DNA of 64,000 nucleotides. Source: Neofusicoccum parvum. Lineage: Eukaryota; Ascomycota; Dothideomycetes; Botryosphaeriales; Botryosphaeriaceae. The notes beneath the pieces are model-generated. The model worked only from the letters and a program-made list of their open reading frames with translations. It was not told the origin of the DNA and searched no databases. Below are positions 22,365 to 34,402 of the stretch, one piece after another. The DNA lies in the NCBI GenBank assembly GCA_020912385.1, contig CP087215.1, positions 1,364,001 through 1,428,000 on the forward strand, read 5' to 3'. A program made the translations under genes and the position numbers. Positions within the stretch are counted from its first letter, which is position 1, and each line of letters begins with the position of its first letter.

Positions 22365-23952
22365 ATTGTCAAATCGAAAGTCATAGACCGGCGTTTCTCC
22401 ACACCAGCAGAGCTTGATTATGAGAAAGACTCTACCGGATGGAGAATTTGGGTGACAACGTGAGATGCGAGAATCCCCAAGAACGACACGACAGAGATAC
22501 GATCATGACTCGATGCATGCTGGAGGCTTTGAATTCTTGAATTTGAGCACTAAATCCTCACTATCGGCGAAGGCATTGCGGATTTCTGCCACATGAGAAG
22601 TCATCGGCTTTGAATTTGTTTCCTGCATCCACTACTTTTGAGTTTTCATCCCTTCAAGCACTCATTTCTCGATCCTATTCCCATTCTCCAGTTTGCATAC
22701 TTTTTAACCGGTACACATTTCTTTCCCTCCCTTCTGCAAAGTAGGAACACGGCAAACTTGAAGACAGGAAACGAATACGGCGGTTGGATGACGGGTAGCT
22801 GCAACGGTCCACGGCGGGTGTTTTCTGGCTTCATTTCAAAGAATGGGTTGTTTTTGAGAGTTTCCTTCCGGCAGGAAAAGTGACTTTTCATCATTTGCTG
22901 TTTTCCGCATCATTTCAGAATTTGCTTGTTTTTCTTTTTCTGGGTTTCACTTGGAGAGACATTTCTTCTTTCCTCTTATTTCAAAACTCCTACTGCTGAT
23001 GATCACGGACAAACAGAAAAAGGGAAAAGGTGAATACCTACTTTGCGGACCGGTACTTACGGGGGATGGTATGGTGGAGACTTGTTTCTTCTTTACGGGC
23101 AGATGGTGGAATGGATCCTCTCCTAGTTTTATCTCTTGGAACAGCTGGCGGTTTATGCGGAGGAAAGCCCTGCGGGTCGGTACTTCTTTCATGTAGCTTA
23201 GCTGGCTAATCAATTTGGGTCCTCAGCCTGCTGCGAGTGCTCGCAGAAGCTTAATTTGCGATGGTGGCGGTGAGAGAGCAAGGTAGAGAGAGGACGCGGT
23301 CTATTTTTAATGTCTTGTCAAAGTTTGTTTAGATTGGGTTACGTTTAGGCGTTTGCTACTTCTTCAAAACTAGTGCTCATGCTTGGGTGAAGATCATGGT
23401 GAAATTTAACATGCAGAATACCTCGAGGCAGTCGCTCGCGGCGGGGTTGCATCTATGCTGCGCCCATTCCGGAGAATACTTGAATTCTGCACAGTGCGTC
23501 GCAAAAGAAAAGGACTGACTTAGCTCAAATGAGTCCCGGTGATCGCTAGTTGAAGCGTCCATCTGAAAGCAAACGTTCTTTGATGTAAATCACCAAGGCC
23601 ATCCGGATGAAGTTTTCGGCTAGTCATGGAGATAGATTGCCCACTTTACACATTTTGTCTGCTAGAGTACCTCTTCCTACACTGACGTCTACTTTGCGAC
23701 TCGTCGTGCATGTATAACAGGTTGCATAAAGCTCGTTTTGTGCTCTCGCGTCGCGGCTAGTCCTTGAATTGGGAAGTCGCTCTGCCTGTCCACGACCCTG
23801 TCGCCTCCCAACACCATCTCAACAATTCATCCTCGTCCACACGCTACTCGGTGCATTGAGTTCTGAAGTTGTGATAGAGCCCCTGCATGTTGCACCGATC
23901 TCGGCCCCGTCACCACCGCCAAAGTTCCCATTGGCTGCCTTCCCCTCACACA
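22365..23952. other. 3' flank of PSP1 and intergenic region
   Basis: No gene seen. 22640-23000 is pyrimidine-rich, as expected for a 3' UTR. A degenerate copy of the TTGAAGCATTC hairpin family lies at about 23548-23618. Confidence 0.4.
23548..23618. repeat. Degenerate copy of the short hairpin repeat
   Basis: The left arm AGTTGAAGCGTCCATCTG and the inverted right arm (reverse complement GAAAACTTCATCCGGATGG) resemble the arms of the intact copy at 36513-36589 but are imperfect. Spacing (about 70 bp) fits the family. Confidence 0.4.
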
Positions 23953-24938
23953 ATGCAGCACAGCACTAGGAGGAAGCCTGAACGTAAGGACTAATACCCG
24001 CCTCACTCTACCTACTTTCTGACGTGCATCCGGTGAAGCTGAGAGAGGTGCTCGAGGATCGATCGCACGTACAGACAACCTCGAAACGACGCAGAGCTTG
24101 GAGGAGGACGCTCCAGTGACGGAGAGCCAGTGAGTTGGAGCCGGCCTGATTTCCTCAGCACGACTGGCATTCTGACATCCCGCAACAGAGAGCTGCGCGC
24201 CGCCGCGAGAGCGCTGGACAAGACTTCAGCATCGGATGACCAGTTCTTCACGCAATTCAAGAACACGATCAAGGCAGACACTCGCGAGCTGCAAAATGTC
24301 ATCCAGACGAAGCAGCAGGATGCGTGAGCTCCACTTGCAGCTCCTTGAACAAGCGAATACTGATGTCTTTCAGCATAAATACCGACGCCGCTTTCCTCAA
24401 CCAGATCCGCGGTCCTATCGCCGACGCACTCCGCCCGCGCCCTACCACTACGCAGCGTAGCTCGACCGTCAACGCACCTACTTTACCTCAAGCTGATGCT
24501 TGCCCTCTTATTGCAGCCGGTTCACACTTCCTGCAACTCTCAAAGCAACTGCTCGCGTCCTACGATGAAGCGGCCAAGGTCATCGACGGCGACGAAGACG
24601 GGCTGAAGGATAGCGGCCGTCTTGGCGACCGCTGGCCGGCAGACGTCGAAAAGGTGCGGAAATTGCTGGACGTGGGGTACAAGAAGGCGCAGGGTGACGT
24701 GGCGAAGGTCTTACGAGGCCATGATGGTGGCAACTACGGCGGCGGCGAAGCCGACGCAGCCAAGACGGGAGAGCAGGATGGAGGTACGAAGCAGAGGGAG
24801 GAGCTAGACGCTTTCTTCGGATCCGGAAGGGAGAAGCAGGAGGACAGGGAGAGGTTCAACGTGGCCCAGTCGCTGTATGAGGCGACGAGAGGAGTGCGCA
24901 GGCTCAGCAGAAGCGTGCCGAACGAGCCGCTGGAGTAG
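23953..24938 (+). CDS. Hypothetical coiled-coil protein (four-exon model)
   Basis: The last two introns are clear: 24124-24188 (GTGAGT to CAACAG, phase 2) and 24324-24373 (GTGAGC to TTTCAG, phase 2), joining a helical stretch ELRAAARALDKTSASDDQFF, then TRELQNVIQTKQQ, to INTDAAFLNQIRGPIADAL and on to the stop at 24936-24938. The first coding exon is probably ATG 23953-23983 (MQHSTRRKPE), followed by an intron starting GTAAGG at 23984; its acceptor is either 24038 or 24074, both in phase. The product has roughly 260 residues, is mostly alpha-helical and strongly charged, with a Gly/Asp-rich loop and a C-terminal helix (FNVAQSLYEATRGVRRLSRS). No signal peptide or membrane segment. I do not recognise the family; a small structural subunit of a larger complex is possible but unproven. 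Confidence 0.55.
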
Positions 24939-25828
24939 CTGACCGGTCTGGACTGCACGGATTCACGATGGCGAAAGTCTGGGCAGGGTTCGACGGGCGG
25001 AGCGGGGGGATCATGCCTGGGGTGGGAGATGATCGCTTCTATTTGCTAAATCGCTTTTAATGCGTCGTCGTCAACGTGCGCTATAGGGGCTATAGCGGCG
25101 GCGGACCGACGAACATGCATTTCGCGCCTTAGTCGCGGCCGTCCTCTGGAGATCGCATGGGGCTAAGTACGGGTATGCGTGCGGGATGCAGCTGCGGGCT
25201 GGAGGGTGCTAGAGGCGTGCCAGCGCGCTGGAGGGTTCGCGGGCTTATACTTACACGCCTGACGCGGTTGTTTCATGCCAGGGTGTGGCGGTGCCGTGGT
25301 GTCGGCCAGCGGGTACGTCATGGCTGGCGGTCGACACGGTGATACGCAGACAGAGGCAAAAAAGCAAGCGTAGACAGCGCGGCTGGATCGTCGGCGGAAG
25401 GGTTTTTGCTGCATGATCGCTGCTCTCAGGCTGCTCGCTGCAAGTGCCCGCGCGCGCCGACTAGCCCTATTCCGCCTGCAGCCTACGCGCGACGGAGCAA
25501 CCAATCGTGTTTATGTACACCACCGACTCGCGCCCTCAAAGCCACCCGCACCTGCGCAAGCACCGGCAGATCACGAACCTGCTCCGTCATCACCCCAGCT
25601 GCTGACCCGCACCTCCTGCTCACTCGCTCGCCCGTTGCTCCGCGTCGCCCACACACAACCACCCAGCGTCGCCGCGCCATGCTGCCGGGCCTGCGTTTTT
25701 CCTAGCAACACAGCGCTGAACACCACCGCTGCCCAAACGCGCCCGCCAGTCAGCCTTGTTCCACACGCCATTCCGCCCACCACGCCGCCCAAGCTGGGCC
25801 AGCACGAGCGCTCAGCACACGCGCCGCC
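24939..25828. other. Intergenic region and leader of the J-domain gene
   Basis: No gene seen. 25420-25828 is a C-rich, CA-rich leader ending in CGCCATGG at the J-protein start. Confidence 0.4.
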
Positions 25829-28540
25829 ATGGTGAAGGCCGACCCGAAGCGCAACTACTACGCAGACCTTGAGGTCGCGCCCGACGCCGACGCAGAAGAG
25901 ATCCGCAAGCAGTTCCGCAAGCTCGCTCTCAAATGGCACCCCGACAGGAACCCCGGCAGAGAGCAAGAATGCGTGCCCAGGTTCCAGGCCATCCAGGCCG
26001 CACATGAGATCCTCGGCGACCCTGGCGAGCGCCAGCGATACGACCTCGAGCGCAGGAAGAGAGGCGGCGGCGGCGGCACCGGCACCTACACGCCCAGACA
26101 GCCTGCTCCACGCGGCAACCCGTACCAGGCCACCTCCAACTTCCCTCCGCCGCCCCGCCGCACCGGTGGAGGGCGCGCCCAACCCCCTCCGCGCCCTGAC
26201 TACGCCAACCCGCATGCCTCCACCGGCGCCAACCGCTACGCGAATTTCCCGAAGCCACCGCCGACTCAGAGGAAGGAATATGCGGCGGAACAGAAAGCGA
26301 ACGTGTTTAACGCGTGGCAGAACATGAAGACCAAGCCCAACGCTCATGCTGGTCAGGCCGAATCGTCACACCAGAGGGCGAAGTCAGCGTGGGAATTTGC
26401 CCAGGAGCAAAAGCCTGGCGTGAACCGCAGCCAGAGCACGAGGATGCCCAAGAGAGGCGGTTTCGACCCCACAACTCCCGGTGCTGACGAGCCGCCGGCA
26501 GCGAGCACCTCTTCTTACTTTACGACCTCCAATTACGGCAGACCCGTTCCTCCGCCTCCGCCTCCGCCCAGAGACGCCGGCGCTACCCGCCCGCAGCAGC
26601 ACGCAGATCCGCTGAGGCAGTTTAAGGAGCAATTCACGAACGAAGCGACGTACCCCGAGGGCATGCGTACGAGAACTCCTTACAATGCATCCGGTGGAGA
26701 GAAGATATTCGTCGATCCGGTAAGGCGCTCGGCCAGCCAGCGCAGCTCTCCCCACCGAGAGCCTGAGTCAGCCAACGCCGGTGCACATGGAGCAGCTGGT
26801 GCTCGTCACCATAGCGCCAGCCCGCCCAGGAGGAAGGGCAATGCTACACGTCCCTTCTCCATGTACAGCTCTAGCGAGGACGAGGAACCCCCGACACATA
26901 ACCGACAGCCATCTCAGTCCCACAAGCAAGAAAGCGCGGGCGCCAACGGATACCCTACTCAGAACGGCGCGACCAATGGGTCCAACACAAGCAACGTCAA
27001 TGGCGGCATGGGCCAAAAGAGCAAATCATCAATGTACGACCATTTCTTTCCTGACAAGCCTAGTAGCATCCCCAGCACCTCGAACATCAAGATGCCGACT
27101 CAGTGGCCGTACTGGGCAGTGCCCTCCAGCGTACCCCCTCGGTCATCTGAGAAGTCACAGTCAAGGTTTGTGGAGAACGCTAGGAAGCGTAGTGCCACGA
27201 ACAATGTTTCTCCAACTGCTCATCGTGACCGACGTCACCGTTATGAGACTGCTAACGCTCAAGGCAGCTTTGACTTCCCGATCGATGCGGACACATTCGC
27301 CCAAACGAACGCCGAACAGTTCAAGAGCAAGAGCACGGAGAGCATCAACACGAAGTTCTCGCCTGGTGACTGGCATGGCAAGTTTCAAGGCAGCCCCGAC
27401 TACTTCACAGGCCCGGTGCCTCCCCCCGGCAACCGCGCAAAGAAATCGCCTAGCAGACCACCGAGCGTGAGGAAGAATAGCACGCAGAACTACACGTCTG
27501 CTACCAGCCAGATGCCCCAACCCTCGCCTCAGCCTACCGAGCAGCCTCCGACCGAGCAGTCCACGACCGAACAGCCTACAGCTTCAATCCCATCCGCTGA
27601 TCCACCGCCGGGCTCAGCTGGAAACCCGCCGCCGGGCAAGTTTTCGTCTGAGGAGTGGGTCAAGATGTTCAAGGATTCAACTTTTGTGCTTCCCACAGAC
27701 CCACCGGCAAAGTCCGCGTCACCAACGAGGGGTCCGCCGCCTATGCGAGGCAGAAAGCAATCGAAGTCGCGTCCTAATGGACCTAATGTCAAGCCTAAGT
27801 CGGCTACTGTTGCTGATATTGATGATGATGGTAGCGGGAGTGCTGAGAGCGCCAATGAGGCAGCTGCAGCAGATAGCAGCGCGATGGATATTGATCCGAC
27901 TCCGCCTGCATCTCAGACTAATGGAGCCCAGCGTCCGAAAATAGTGCCTACGCCGATATCCCAGGCTCGGGCTGCTCAGCAGGCACAAGCGCAGGCTCAA
28001 GCTCAAGCTCAACAGCAGGATGCGGATGATACCTTTCGATTCAACGAATTTGCGAATGTTGCGCCTTTCGCGTCAACGTCGCAGGAAGGATTGAGAAATA
28101 TGAACGACCTCACGCAGAACCTTCCATTCGAATCCCGTCCAGCTGCAGTGCACCCCACAAGGCCTTCTGATCCGGCTGTGCTCCGGCTACCTGAGATGCC
28201 CAAGGCACCAGAGTTGCCGCAGCGTCTGACGATGGGCGTTTGGGCGGAGCACCTGCCGAAGATGGCTGCTTATGTGCGGGCGTTCCACCTGTTCGATTCC
28301 CACATGCTTCAACACTTCGCGGCTCGTCAGCAAGAGACGGATGCGATGGGTACGCCGGTGAACTGGTTGGGTGCGATTGGCGACACGATGAGCGGAGGCT
28401 TTGGCAGCTATATGCGCGGCATCAAGGAGGACGAGAGGGCGCGCATGCATTGGAACGTTGCTTGGGAGAAGCACAAAGCCACGATGGAGTTGTTCGAGGG
28501 ATGCAGGGCCAGGGTGCTGAAGGGCGGTCTTCCCGCTTAA
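25829..28540 (+). CDS. J-domain (DnaJ/Hsp40) protein with long disordered region
   Basis: Intronless CDS of 903 residues. The J domain occupies residues 8-70: helix I after NYYADLEV, helix II with EEIRKQFRKLALKW, the essential HPD at 37-39, helix III with FQAIQAAHEILGD and the closing RQRYDLERRKRG. There is no Gly/Phe region, zinc finger or CTD-type substrate domain, so it is a class III (DnaJC-like) protein. Residues 80-790 are Pro/Ser/Gln-rich with a (QA)n run near 720. The last 110 residues (WAEHLPKMAAYVRAFHLFDS onward) look folded and helical and may define a fungal subfamily. The HPD implies stimulation of an Hsp70 ATPase. The client or location cannot be told; no membrane segment or signal is seen. 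Confidence 0.88.
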   Translation: MVKADPKRNYYADLEVAPDADAEEIRKQFRKLALKWHPDRNPGREQECVPRFQAIQAAHEILGDPGERQRYDLERRKRGGGGGTGTYTPRQPAPRGNPYQATSNFPPPPRRTGGGRAQPPPRPDYANPHASTGANRYANFPKPPPTQRKEYAAEQKANVFNAWQNMKTKPNAHAGQAESSHQRAKSAWEFAQEQKPGVNRSQSTRMPKRGGFDPTTPGADEPPAASTSSYFTTSNYGRPVPPPPPPPRDAGATRPQQHADPLRQFKEQFTNEATYPEGMRTRTPYNASGGEKIFVDPVRRSASQRSSPHREPESANAGAHGAAGARHHSASPPRRKGNATRPFSMYSSSEDEEPPTHNRQPSQSHKQESAGANGYPTQNGATNGSNTSNVNGGMGQKSKSSMYDHFFPDKPSSIPSTSNIKMPTQWPYWAVPSSVPPRSSEKSQSRFVENARKRSATNNVSPTAHRDRRHRYETANAQGSFDFPIDADTFAQTNAEQFKSKSTESINTKFSPGDWHGKFQGSPDYFTGPVPPPGNRAKKSPSRPPSVRKNSTQNYTSATSQMPQPSPQPTEQPPTEQSTTEQPTASIPSADPPPGSAGNPPPGKFSSEEWVKMFKDSTFVLPTDPPAKSASPTRGPPPMRGRKQSKSRPNGPNVKPKSATVADIDDDGSGSAESANEAAAADSSAMDIDPTPPASQTNGAQRPKIVPTPISQARAAQQAQAQAQAQAQQQDADDTFRFNEFANVAPFASTSQEGLRNMNDLTQNLPFESRPAAVHPTRPSDPAVLRLPEMPKAPELPQRLTMGVWAEHLPKMAAYVRAFHLFDSHMLQHFAARQQETDAMGTPVNWLGAIGDTMSGGFGSYMRGIKEDERARMHWNVAWEKHKATMELFEGCRARVLKGGLPA

Positions 28541-30284
28541 GAAAAAGCACGGCGAATGTTGCGGGGTTGGGTGCAGGGGCTGCAACCCTTTTTGGGCAGC
28601 CCATTCGAGCCTACGACGCAACGACTATCCACGAACTGATTGTCACGAAGCTCGCACGACGGACCATGGACGACGGCCTTTTCCTTGTAGAGCGGGCGCA
28701 GTGGTCAGGAGTCTTGACGGCGGCTGTTCTGGTTTTTTTGACCTTGAATACCCCCTTTTCTCTCATCTTCCTGTTTCTTCTCCTCTTCTTTCATAGCCCT
28801 ATGCTTTTACGTTTCTTGTGGAGGCGCGTGGGTTTGGCTAGGGACACCAATGCGATCGGTAGCAGTAGCGAGGATTTGGCGGGCTTCCACGGACCAAAAA
28901 GGCACACGGGCGAAGCCGGATGGGTTTGGCAGGGGGGATGAGCAGGGGATATTGGCCCTATTCTCGGTGCTGGACTTCCAGCTTTCTCATGCATGATTTT
29001 TATTTCCGAGCAACAGCCGCTTGGACGACGGGGGTCGTGGAGGTGGAGGCAGCGGGACAAGATCCGGTGGCTCTCCATTGTACTTCGTAAGTAGACAAGC
29101 GAGCAATAAAGTAGCACAGTGGGCCGCAAAAGAAACGGCTGCTTCAACGCAACTGAGTCTCGCGGATGGGTGGTTGAAGCATTCGTTCAGACGCAAATGT
29201 GCAGTGAAAGAGACGTCAAACGGCAAACCTGCTTCAAGCATCCACGTGTGAGGCGGTAGACACGAATAGAGGTGACTTGGCGACGTGACCGCAATCCGTT
29301 CCGGCATTCCCAAGGCCCACCAGCCACACGCAAGCGAGTCGTCAGGGCCGACGTACGCCTCATCTCCTGACAGCTGCACCGACGTCGGTGTGCAGCGGCC
29401 GGGCGATGTTTGGCAGCTGCGCCGCATGATGAGGCTGATGGTTCGGCGATGCACCGCGGCCGGCTGCAGCGGAAGGTGGTCAATGGCGAGGCTTGGATAG
29501 AGAGGCGCATCAAACGCGGAGCGTGCCAGGCGCTCTTGGGCGTCGGTTTCAGCGACGGCCGCCTCTCCCCCACACGGCGCGAATGGGAAGGGCGGCCGGC
29601 AGCTCGGCGGCCAGGAGGAGCAGGATCACCCGGCCAAGTGGCGCGTCTTCGCGGCGCTGAGTGGCTTGGGCTGGATGTGCGGCAGGGATGCGGGCGAGCG
29701 GGTGGAGGGGATGCCTGGCGTCGACGCGCAATGCGGTCCGCTTCCAGGCCTGGGCGAAACGCTGCAGCTCAGCGCGACAATAAGCCCATAAGCTTGATTC
29801 TCGTCTTCCTGCTGCTCTCCTGACTCTGCTATCGCGCCGCATTCTCACTCTTCCTCGCGCGCGCCCTCGCTCCTCCAATCGCTCGCTGCGCTGCCAGTCG
29901 CCGGCTGCCCGTCTGTCCTTTTCCCGTTTCAGAGGCTGCGCTGCGCGTAAGGGATAGATTTCGGTGACCATCCCAATTCGCCCTTGGCCCTACTCCTTCC
30001 TGCGCCGAAACAAGGGCTCCACAATCCAGAGCGCGGCGCACCCGCCCTCCACCTGAAAGACAAGACACCCGCGCAGGGCTGACCGCTTGCCGCGACCCTC
30101 TCGCCCTTCCCTCTCTTCTCTTGTCCGCGTTGCTGGCGTCACCCTTTCTCCAAATCCTCGTCGTCTGGCCCCGGCTCCTCTGCTCAATTTATCACCTCAC
30201 CTGATTCCACCGCCGATGGCCTAGACCGGATCGCCGTCACGAAAACAGCACCGGTATTCTTAATTGTCCACCACCGTCGTCGTC
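28541..30284. other. 3' flank of the J-domain gene and promoter of the PLOD-like gene
   Basis: No gene seen. 28730-28810 is T/C-rich 3'-UTR-like sequence. A degenerate hairpin-repeat copy lies at 29172-29238. 29.8-30.25 kb is a C-rich leader of the next gene. Confidence 0.4.
29172..29238. repeat. Degenerate copy of the short hairpin repeat
   Basis: The left arm GGTTGAAGCATTCGTTCAGA is close to the family consensus. The right side retains only TGCTTCAAGC. A further lone arm, GCTGCTTCAAC, lies 40 bp upstream near 29133. Confidence 0.45.
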
Positions 30285-32875
30285 ATGCTTTTCGACCACG
30301 ACAGGCAGCAGGTCCCGCTGCTTCAGGGCTTGCTGCAGCTGCTGCGGGGGCGGAGGGGGAGGACCCTCGTGCTCGGCCTCTTTCTGGTCGCGCTGTCTGT
30401 TTACCTGCTCTTTGATTATGCTGCCGAGGTATGTCTGCGTCTGTCTGCTTTGCTCGTCCGCCACGTTCGCCTTCTCCACTGCATCCCGCATTCAATGATG
30501 TCATCGTGTTGTGGAGCACCGCGTGTTTGAGCGCTGCGGAGGAGTGCCTCGGCCGTCTGCTAGCGCGAGGAACGCGTCTCTCGAAAGGGCGGGCGGCATT
30601 GGCCGTGGGAATTGAAGCATCTATCTCGAGGGGCTGTCCACGTTGCTGTGCTTTTGCACCCGGACGAATGCTTCAATTCCTATGCTCGTCGAGGCGATCC
30701 GCGCTAGCGATTGGCTGCAACACCCTCCTGCTCCACCGGCTTCCTGCATCAATTCTCTCTTCATGCTAACGGAGTTTGCAGCACAGTGAAGATTCACACT
30801 CCTTGTCGGACCATCTGGACTCATGGAGACACCCGAAGCCGGACGCCGTGGCCGAAACGGCGCAAGACGCTTCTCCAGTCAATGGAACCACCGAGGAAGA
30901 CGGCCAGCCGAGCTCCACCACGTCCGCTCTGCCGCCGTTGAAGACTAAGGTCGGACCGACCTTCCACCTCCTCATCCCAGCCACGGAGGCGGACTCCAAT
31001 TTCTGCCGGACCGTCCTGAGCACGATGCTGCTCGAGTACCCGCCGCCGACCATCTTGGGCTACGCCCACTCCGAGGAGAGCACCATCATCGAGGTGGTCC
31101 ACGACCACCTGCAGCGGAACCAGGCCATCCAGGACGACGATCTGGTGCTGATTGTCGACGGTTACCGCGCGTGGTTCCAGCTTCCCGCGTCGGTGTTGGT
31201 GCAGCAGTACGAGGCCGCGCTGGAAGACGCCAACGACCGGCTGAGGCAGAAATACGGCACCCTCCGCCCGTCCGGCAGGAACCAGGAGCCGCGACCGCTG
31301 TTCAGGCAGACGGTTCTGTGGGCGGCGGATGAGCATTGCTGGCCCGTGTTGAATGGCGATGTTGCCTGCACGGCCGTGCCGGAGTCGCCGTTTTTCTGGG
31401 ACCAGAGCCCGTACGCGAACGCGTCGGAGGAAGCTTCAGCGTACAATCCTAAATTCATCAACTCCGGAACCGTAATTGGGCCCGCGAAGGAGCTTCGCGC
31501 GATCTTCAAGGCGCTTATGGAGAGGTCTGCCTCCCCGTATGGACGGCAAGATCTGCAGCACACGCTCCAGACGCTCTTCAGCGAGCAGGAGCAAGCGCGT
31601 GAGCTGATCCGACGCTACAACCTAGGCGTCACCGGCCGTATGCGTGAGTGGTGGTATGGACTCAACCCAAGCGAGAGGCCTCTCCGCAAAACCAACTTCA
31701 CCATCGCCCCTGGAAAGAGCTTCGAATTCTCCATGGGCCTCGACTACAATAGCACGCTCTTCCAATCCATGTCCCCACCGCACTCCTTCAACGGCGACAT
31801 CGATTTCCTCAAGTCCGACGCCCAGCCGCGCGACACGTACGACTCATCCTACACCACCGTCAACCCGAAAACCGGCGCCCGCACGTACTACAGCTCCAAC
31901 CCCAACGCCATCAACCGCATACCCCTCCCGGACGCCCTCGTCAATCAACCCTCGCCCTACACCCTCCCGGAAAAGGACGCCAACGCCGCCGCCATACCGG
32001 CCAACGTCGCCACCGGCTTGACCATCACGCCCTCGCTCGACGACCTGCCCCCGGCCGCCTCGGCGCCGTGGGCCGCGCTGCCGCTCGCCCACAACATGCG
32101 CAGCCGCGCCGTGCCCGCCGCCCTCCACTTCCCGTCCTTCGCGTCCATCAGCACGGGCGGCGGCGGCCGCTTCGCGCGCGCCGCCAGCGACAACTCGACG
32201 GACGAGGAGTCGGACTCGGGCGACAGCGGCGACAGCCTGCAGTACCTCGACCCGCGCGACCAGCTGTGGGGCAGCCTGTGGTTCCACGCGCACTCGCGGG
32301 CGCTGCTGCGGCGCTACATGCGGCAGAGCACGGCGACGACGTACGAGGACGAGGCCGAGGCGCACGAGCGGTGGTGGCGCAGCGACGAGCGCGGCGGCAA
32401 GGGCGGCGTCTGGACCGAGGGCCGCGACTGGCTGGCCTGGGGCGACGTGTGCGGCGGGTTCGAGGAGGAGGTTTTCGGCGACGGCCGCGGCGCCTGGCTC
32501 GGCGAGAAGGGCAACGCGGCCGGCGAGGCGGAGGCGGCCGCGCCCGAGGTCGAGGTTCACCGTGAGGAGGAGGATGAGGAGGACGGCGGCGCGATCCCGC
32601 CCGCAGAGGTGGATCGCGTGGGCGCGGGCGCGGCGGGGAGCGGGGCGGCGGCGAGGCCGGAGGTGGTGGACGCGGACGGGGATTTGGTCGCGGGCGGCGG
32701 TGCGGAGGCGGAGCAGCCCGCGAAGGGGGGCGAGAAGCAACACGACGACGACGGCATTCTGGACTTCGTGGGCGAGGTGTGGGATGAGATCAAGGGGGCG
32801 GAGAAGGATCAGGTGGAGAGCATGGACGACGTGCTGAGGCAGATCGACGAGGAGATGACGGAGAGGTTGGTTTGA
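30285..32875 (+). CDS. Type II membrane protein with PLOD-like glycosyltransferase domain
   Basis: Two exons, 30285-30428 and 30782-32875 (phase-0 intron of 353 nt), total 745 residues. A short basic N-terminus is followed by one signal-anchor helix (TLVLGLFLVALSVYLLFDYA, residues 27-46), so the rest should be lumenal in the ER or Golgi. The catalytic part spans about 95-330: DDLVLIVDGYRAWFQLP carries the acidic VDGY, VLWAADEHCWP resembles the sugar-binding segment of procollagen lysyl hydroxylase GT domains, and FINSGTVIGPAKEL matches their FLNSGGFIG motif. The C-terminal half is Ser/Gly/Glu-rich with a conserved-looking Trp-rich patch (LWGSLWFHAHSRALLRRYM). Expected to transfer a hexose to an unknown protein or glycan. 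Assignment rests on motif likeness by eye. The intron is unusually long because it holds a hairpin repeat. Confidence 0.7.
30608..30680. repeat. 73-bp hairpin repeat inside an intron
   Basis: Perfect 13-bp terminal inverted repeats (GGAATTGAAGCAT at 30608-30620 and its complement at 30668-30680) enclose a 47-bp centre. The right arm extends inward as GAATGCTTC preceded by CCGGAC, matching the arms of the 36.5-kb copies. It lies wholly within the 353-nt intron of the PLOD-like gene. Confidence 0.7.
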
Positions 32876-32897
32876 GAGAGAGAGAGAGAGAGAGAGA
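32874..32897. repeat. (GA)n microsatellite
   Basis: Twelve GA dinucleotides overlap the stop codon (TGA at 32873-32875) of the PLOD-like gene and run into its 3' UTR. Confidence 0.9.
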
Positions 32898-34402
32898 TAG
32901 ATCTCTTCCCCTCTTTTTAATTTTGGAGGGGACTTTCTCGAGAGTGGGCTTCTTTTGCGGCTTCTTTGCTTAACACAGATGCAAGACGGATCGTGGGTTG
33001 CATCCGTCTGTACGGCTTTTTTTTTTCTTTGCGTTCTTCTGGTTCCGTCCGGTAAAGACTTTGATTGATGAAGGTCGGATGCATGGCAGGCGCACAGTTA
33101 CTTTCTTGGGCGGCTGGCGGGGCGTTCTTTTCACCTTCGATGTTAATGTTAAAGCTTAACTTCCGGAAGATGTGGAATCGATGGGCTTGTGAAAGCGCTG
33201 TCTTGAATACTGAGGAGCCGAGGCGTTGGTGAATATGTCGTTCTCCTCTTACGCGGCTATGCGAGGAGATGCTGTTTAAAGAGGGTGGTAGAGTAGAGCG
33301 CGAGCCTTGGGCAAATAATTTCCTGTTGTCGGGGAGCTCCCGAACGCATTCACGTCGATGCAAGCAGGTGAAGAAGCTGGCGGCCGCCGTGGCATACCTA
33401 GAGTTTAACTTCAGTGTCGAGATCAGGAATTATTAGGCCCTACACAACACCTCGAAGATACTCTTAGACGAATAGATGAGGCAATCCAGTATGTGATGTC
33501 GTCGCTCAAGCCTTTTTTTTTTCATCAGAAGGCTGAAAGGTACCTATAGGCTCAGCAATTACGTTGATGAGCATGCCCATACGATAACCGATCCGACGGC
33601 AACATTATTTTCCTCAAACATGGCGATCTACAATGAACAGTTTAGGTCAACTGTTTGGGAGTTTACAGGGGCTTTCCCTCTCCATCGGCGCTGATGTTAA
33701 AGCTCAACCTCTGAAAGATCTAAAATGGATGCGGTCGGCAGGACTTGTATTTTAATATTCAATACAATGCTGTTACTGTGAATGTAGAGGCCGGAAGAAG
33801 TGATTAAGTAAGCCCGTCCACGCGAGTCCACTCGAAAGTTTTGCACGTGTCTAGAGAAACAGCGGCAGCAATAATCTTGAGGAAAAGACAGGCTCAGCAA
33901 ATGAGAGAGCGTAAATGAGCCGCCGCTCTCTGCTTTAGAGTGATGAAACGTCACAAACGACGCTAGATGGCCTGCGGAGGTCAATCTCACCGGTGCGTGC
34001 GAATGGCGTCAGGTCAGGCTGCGCAGTAATCAGCACGGAAGAAGAAGCGCTGCACTTGGTCTGTCGGAATCCTTCACGGGTCCTAGGCGTCGATGGATTT
34101 AGAAAGCGCTCCGTCGGAGTGCGGAGAGAATAGTGGGTTGATCATGTATTACGAAGTATGATTGGAGGCATGGCGTATACTGTGCACAGCGTACGTATTA
34201 CTTGCCTCTTGGCGCCAGGCTTAGCCCGAGCTTGCCACGCTTGGCGTGCCTGTGCTACCACCAAAGGTCAAGATTGAGAACATACAAGTATCACACTCGC
34301 TGAAGAAAAATAAGATCAACTCAAATACAAGCTACCAACCAATTTACAGCATCCAACGCAGCATCTATTTTAAAGTAATTTGCCTTACAGTATTCTACAG
34401 TC
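32876..34402. other. Intergenic region, AT-richer than its neighbours
   Basis: No gene seen beyond the leader of the microprotein at 34403. Homopolymer T runs occur at 33018 and 33512. The last 130 bp (CAA-rich, with TTTTAAAG at about 34370) look like the promoter and leader of the downstream microprotein. Confidence 0.4.
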
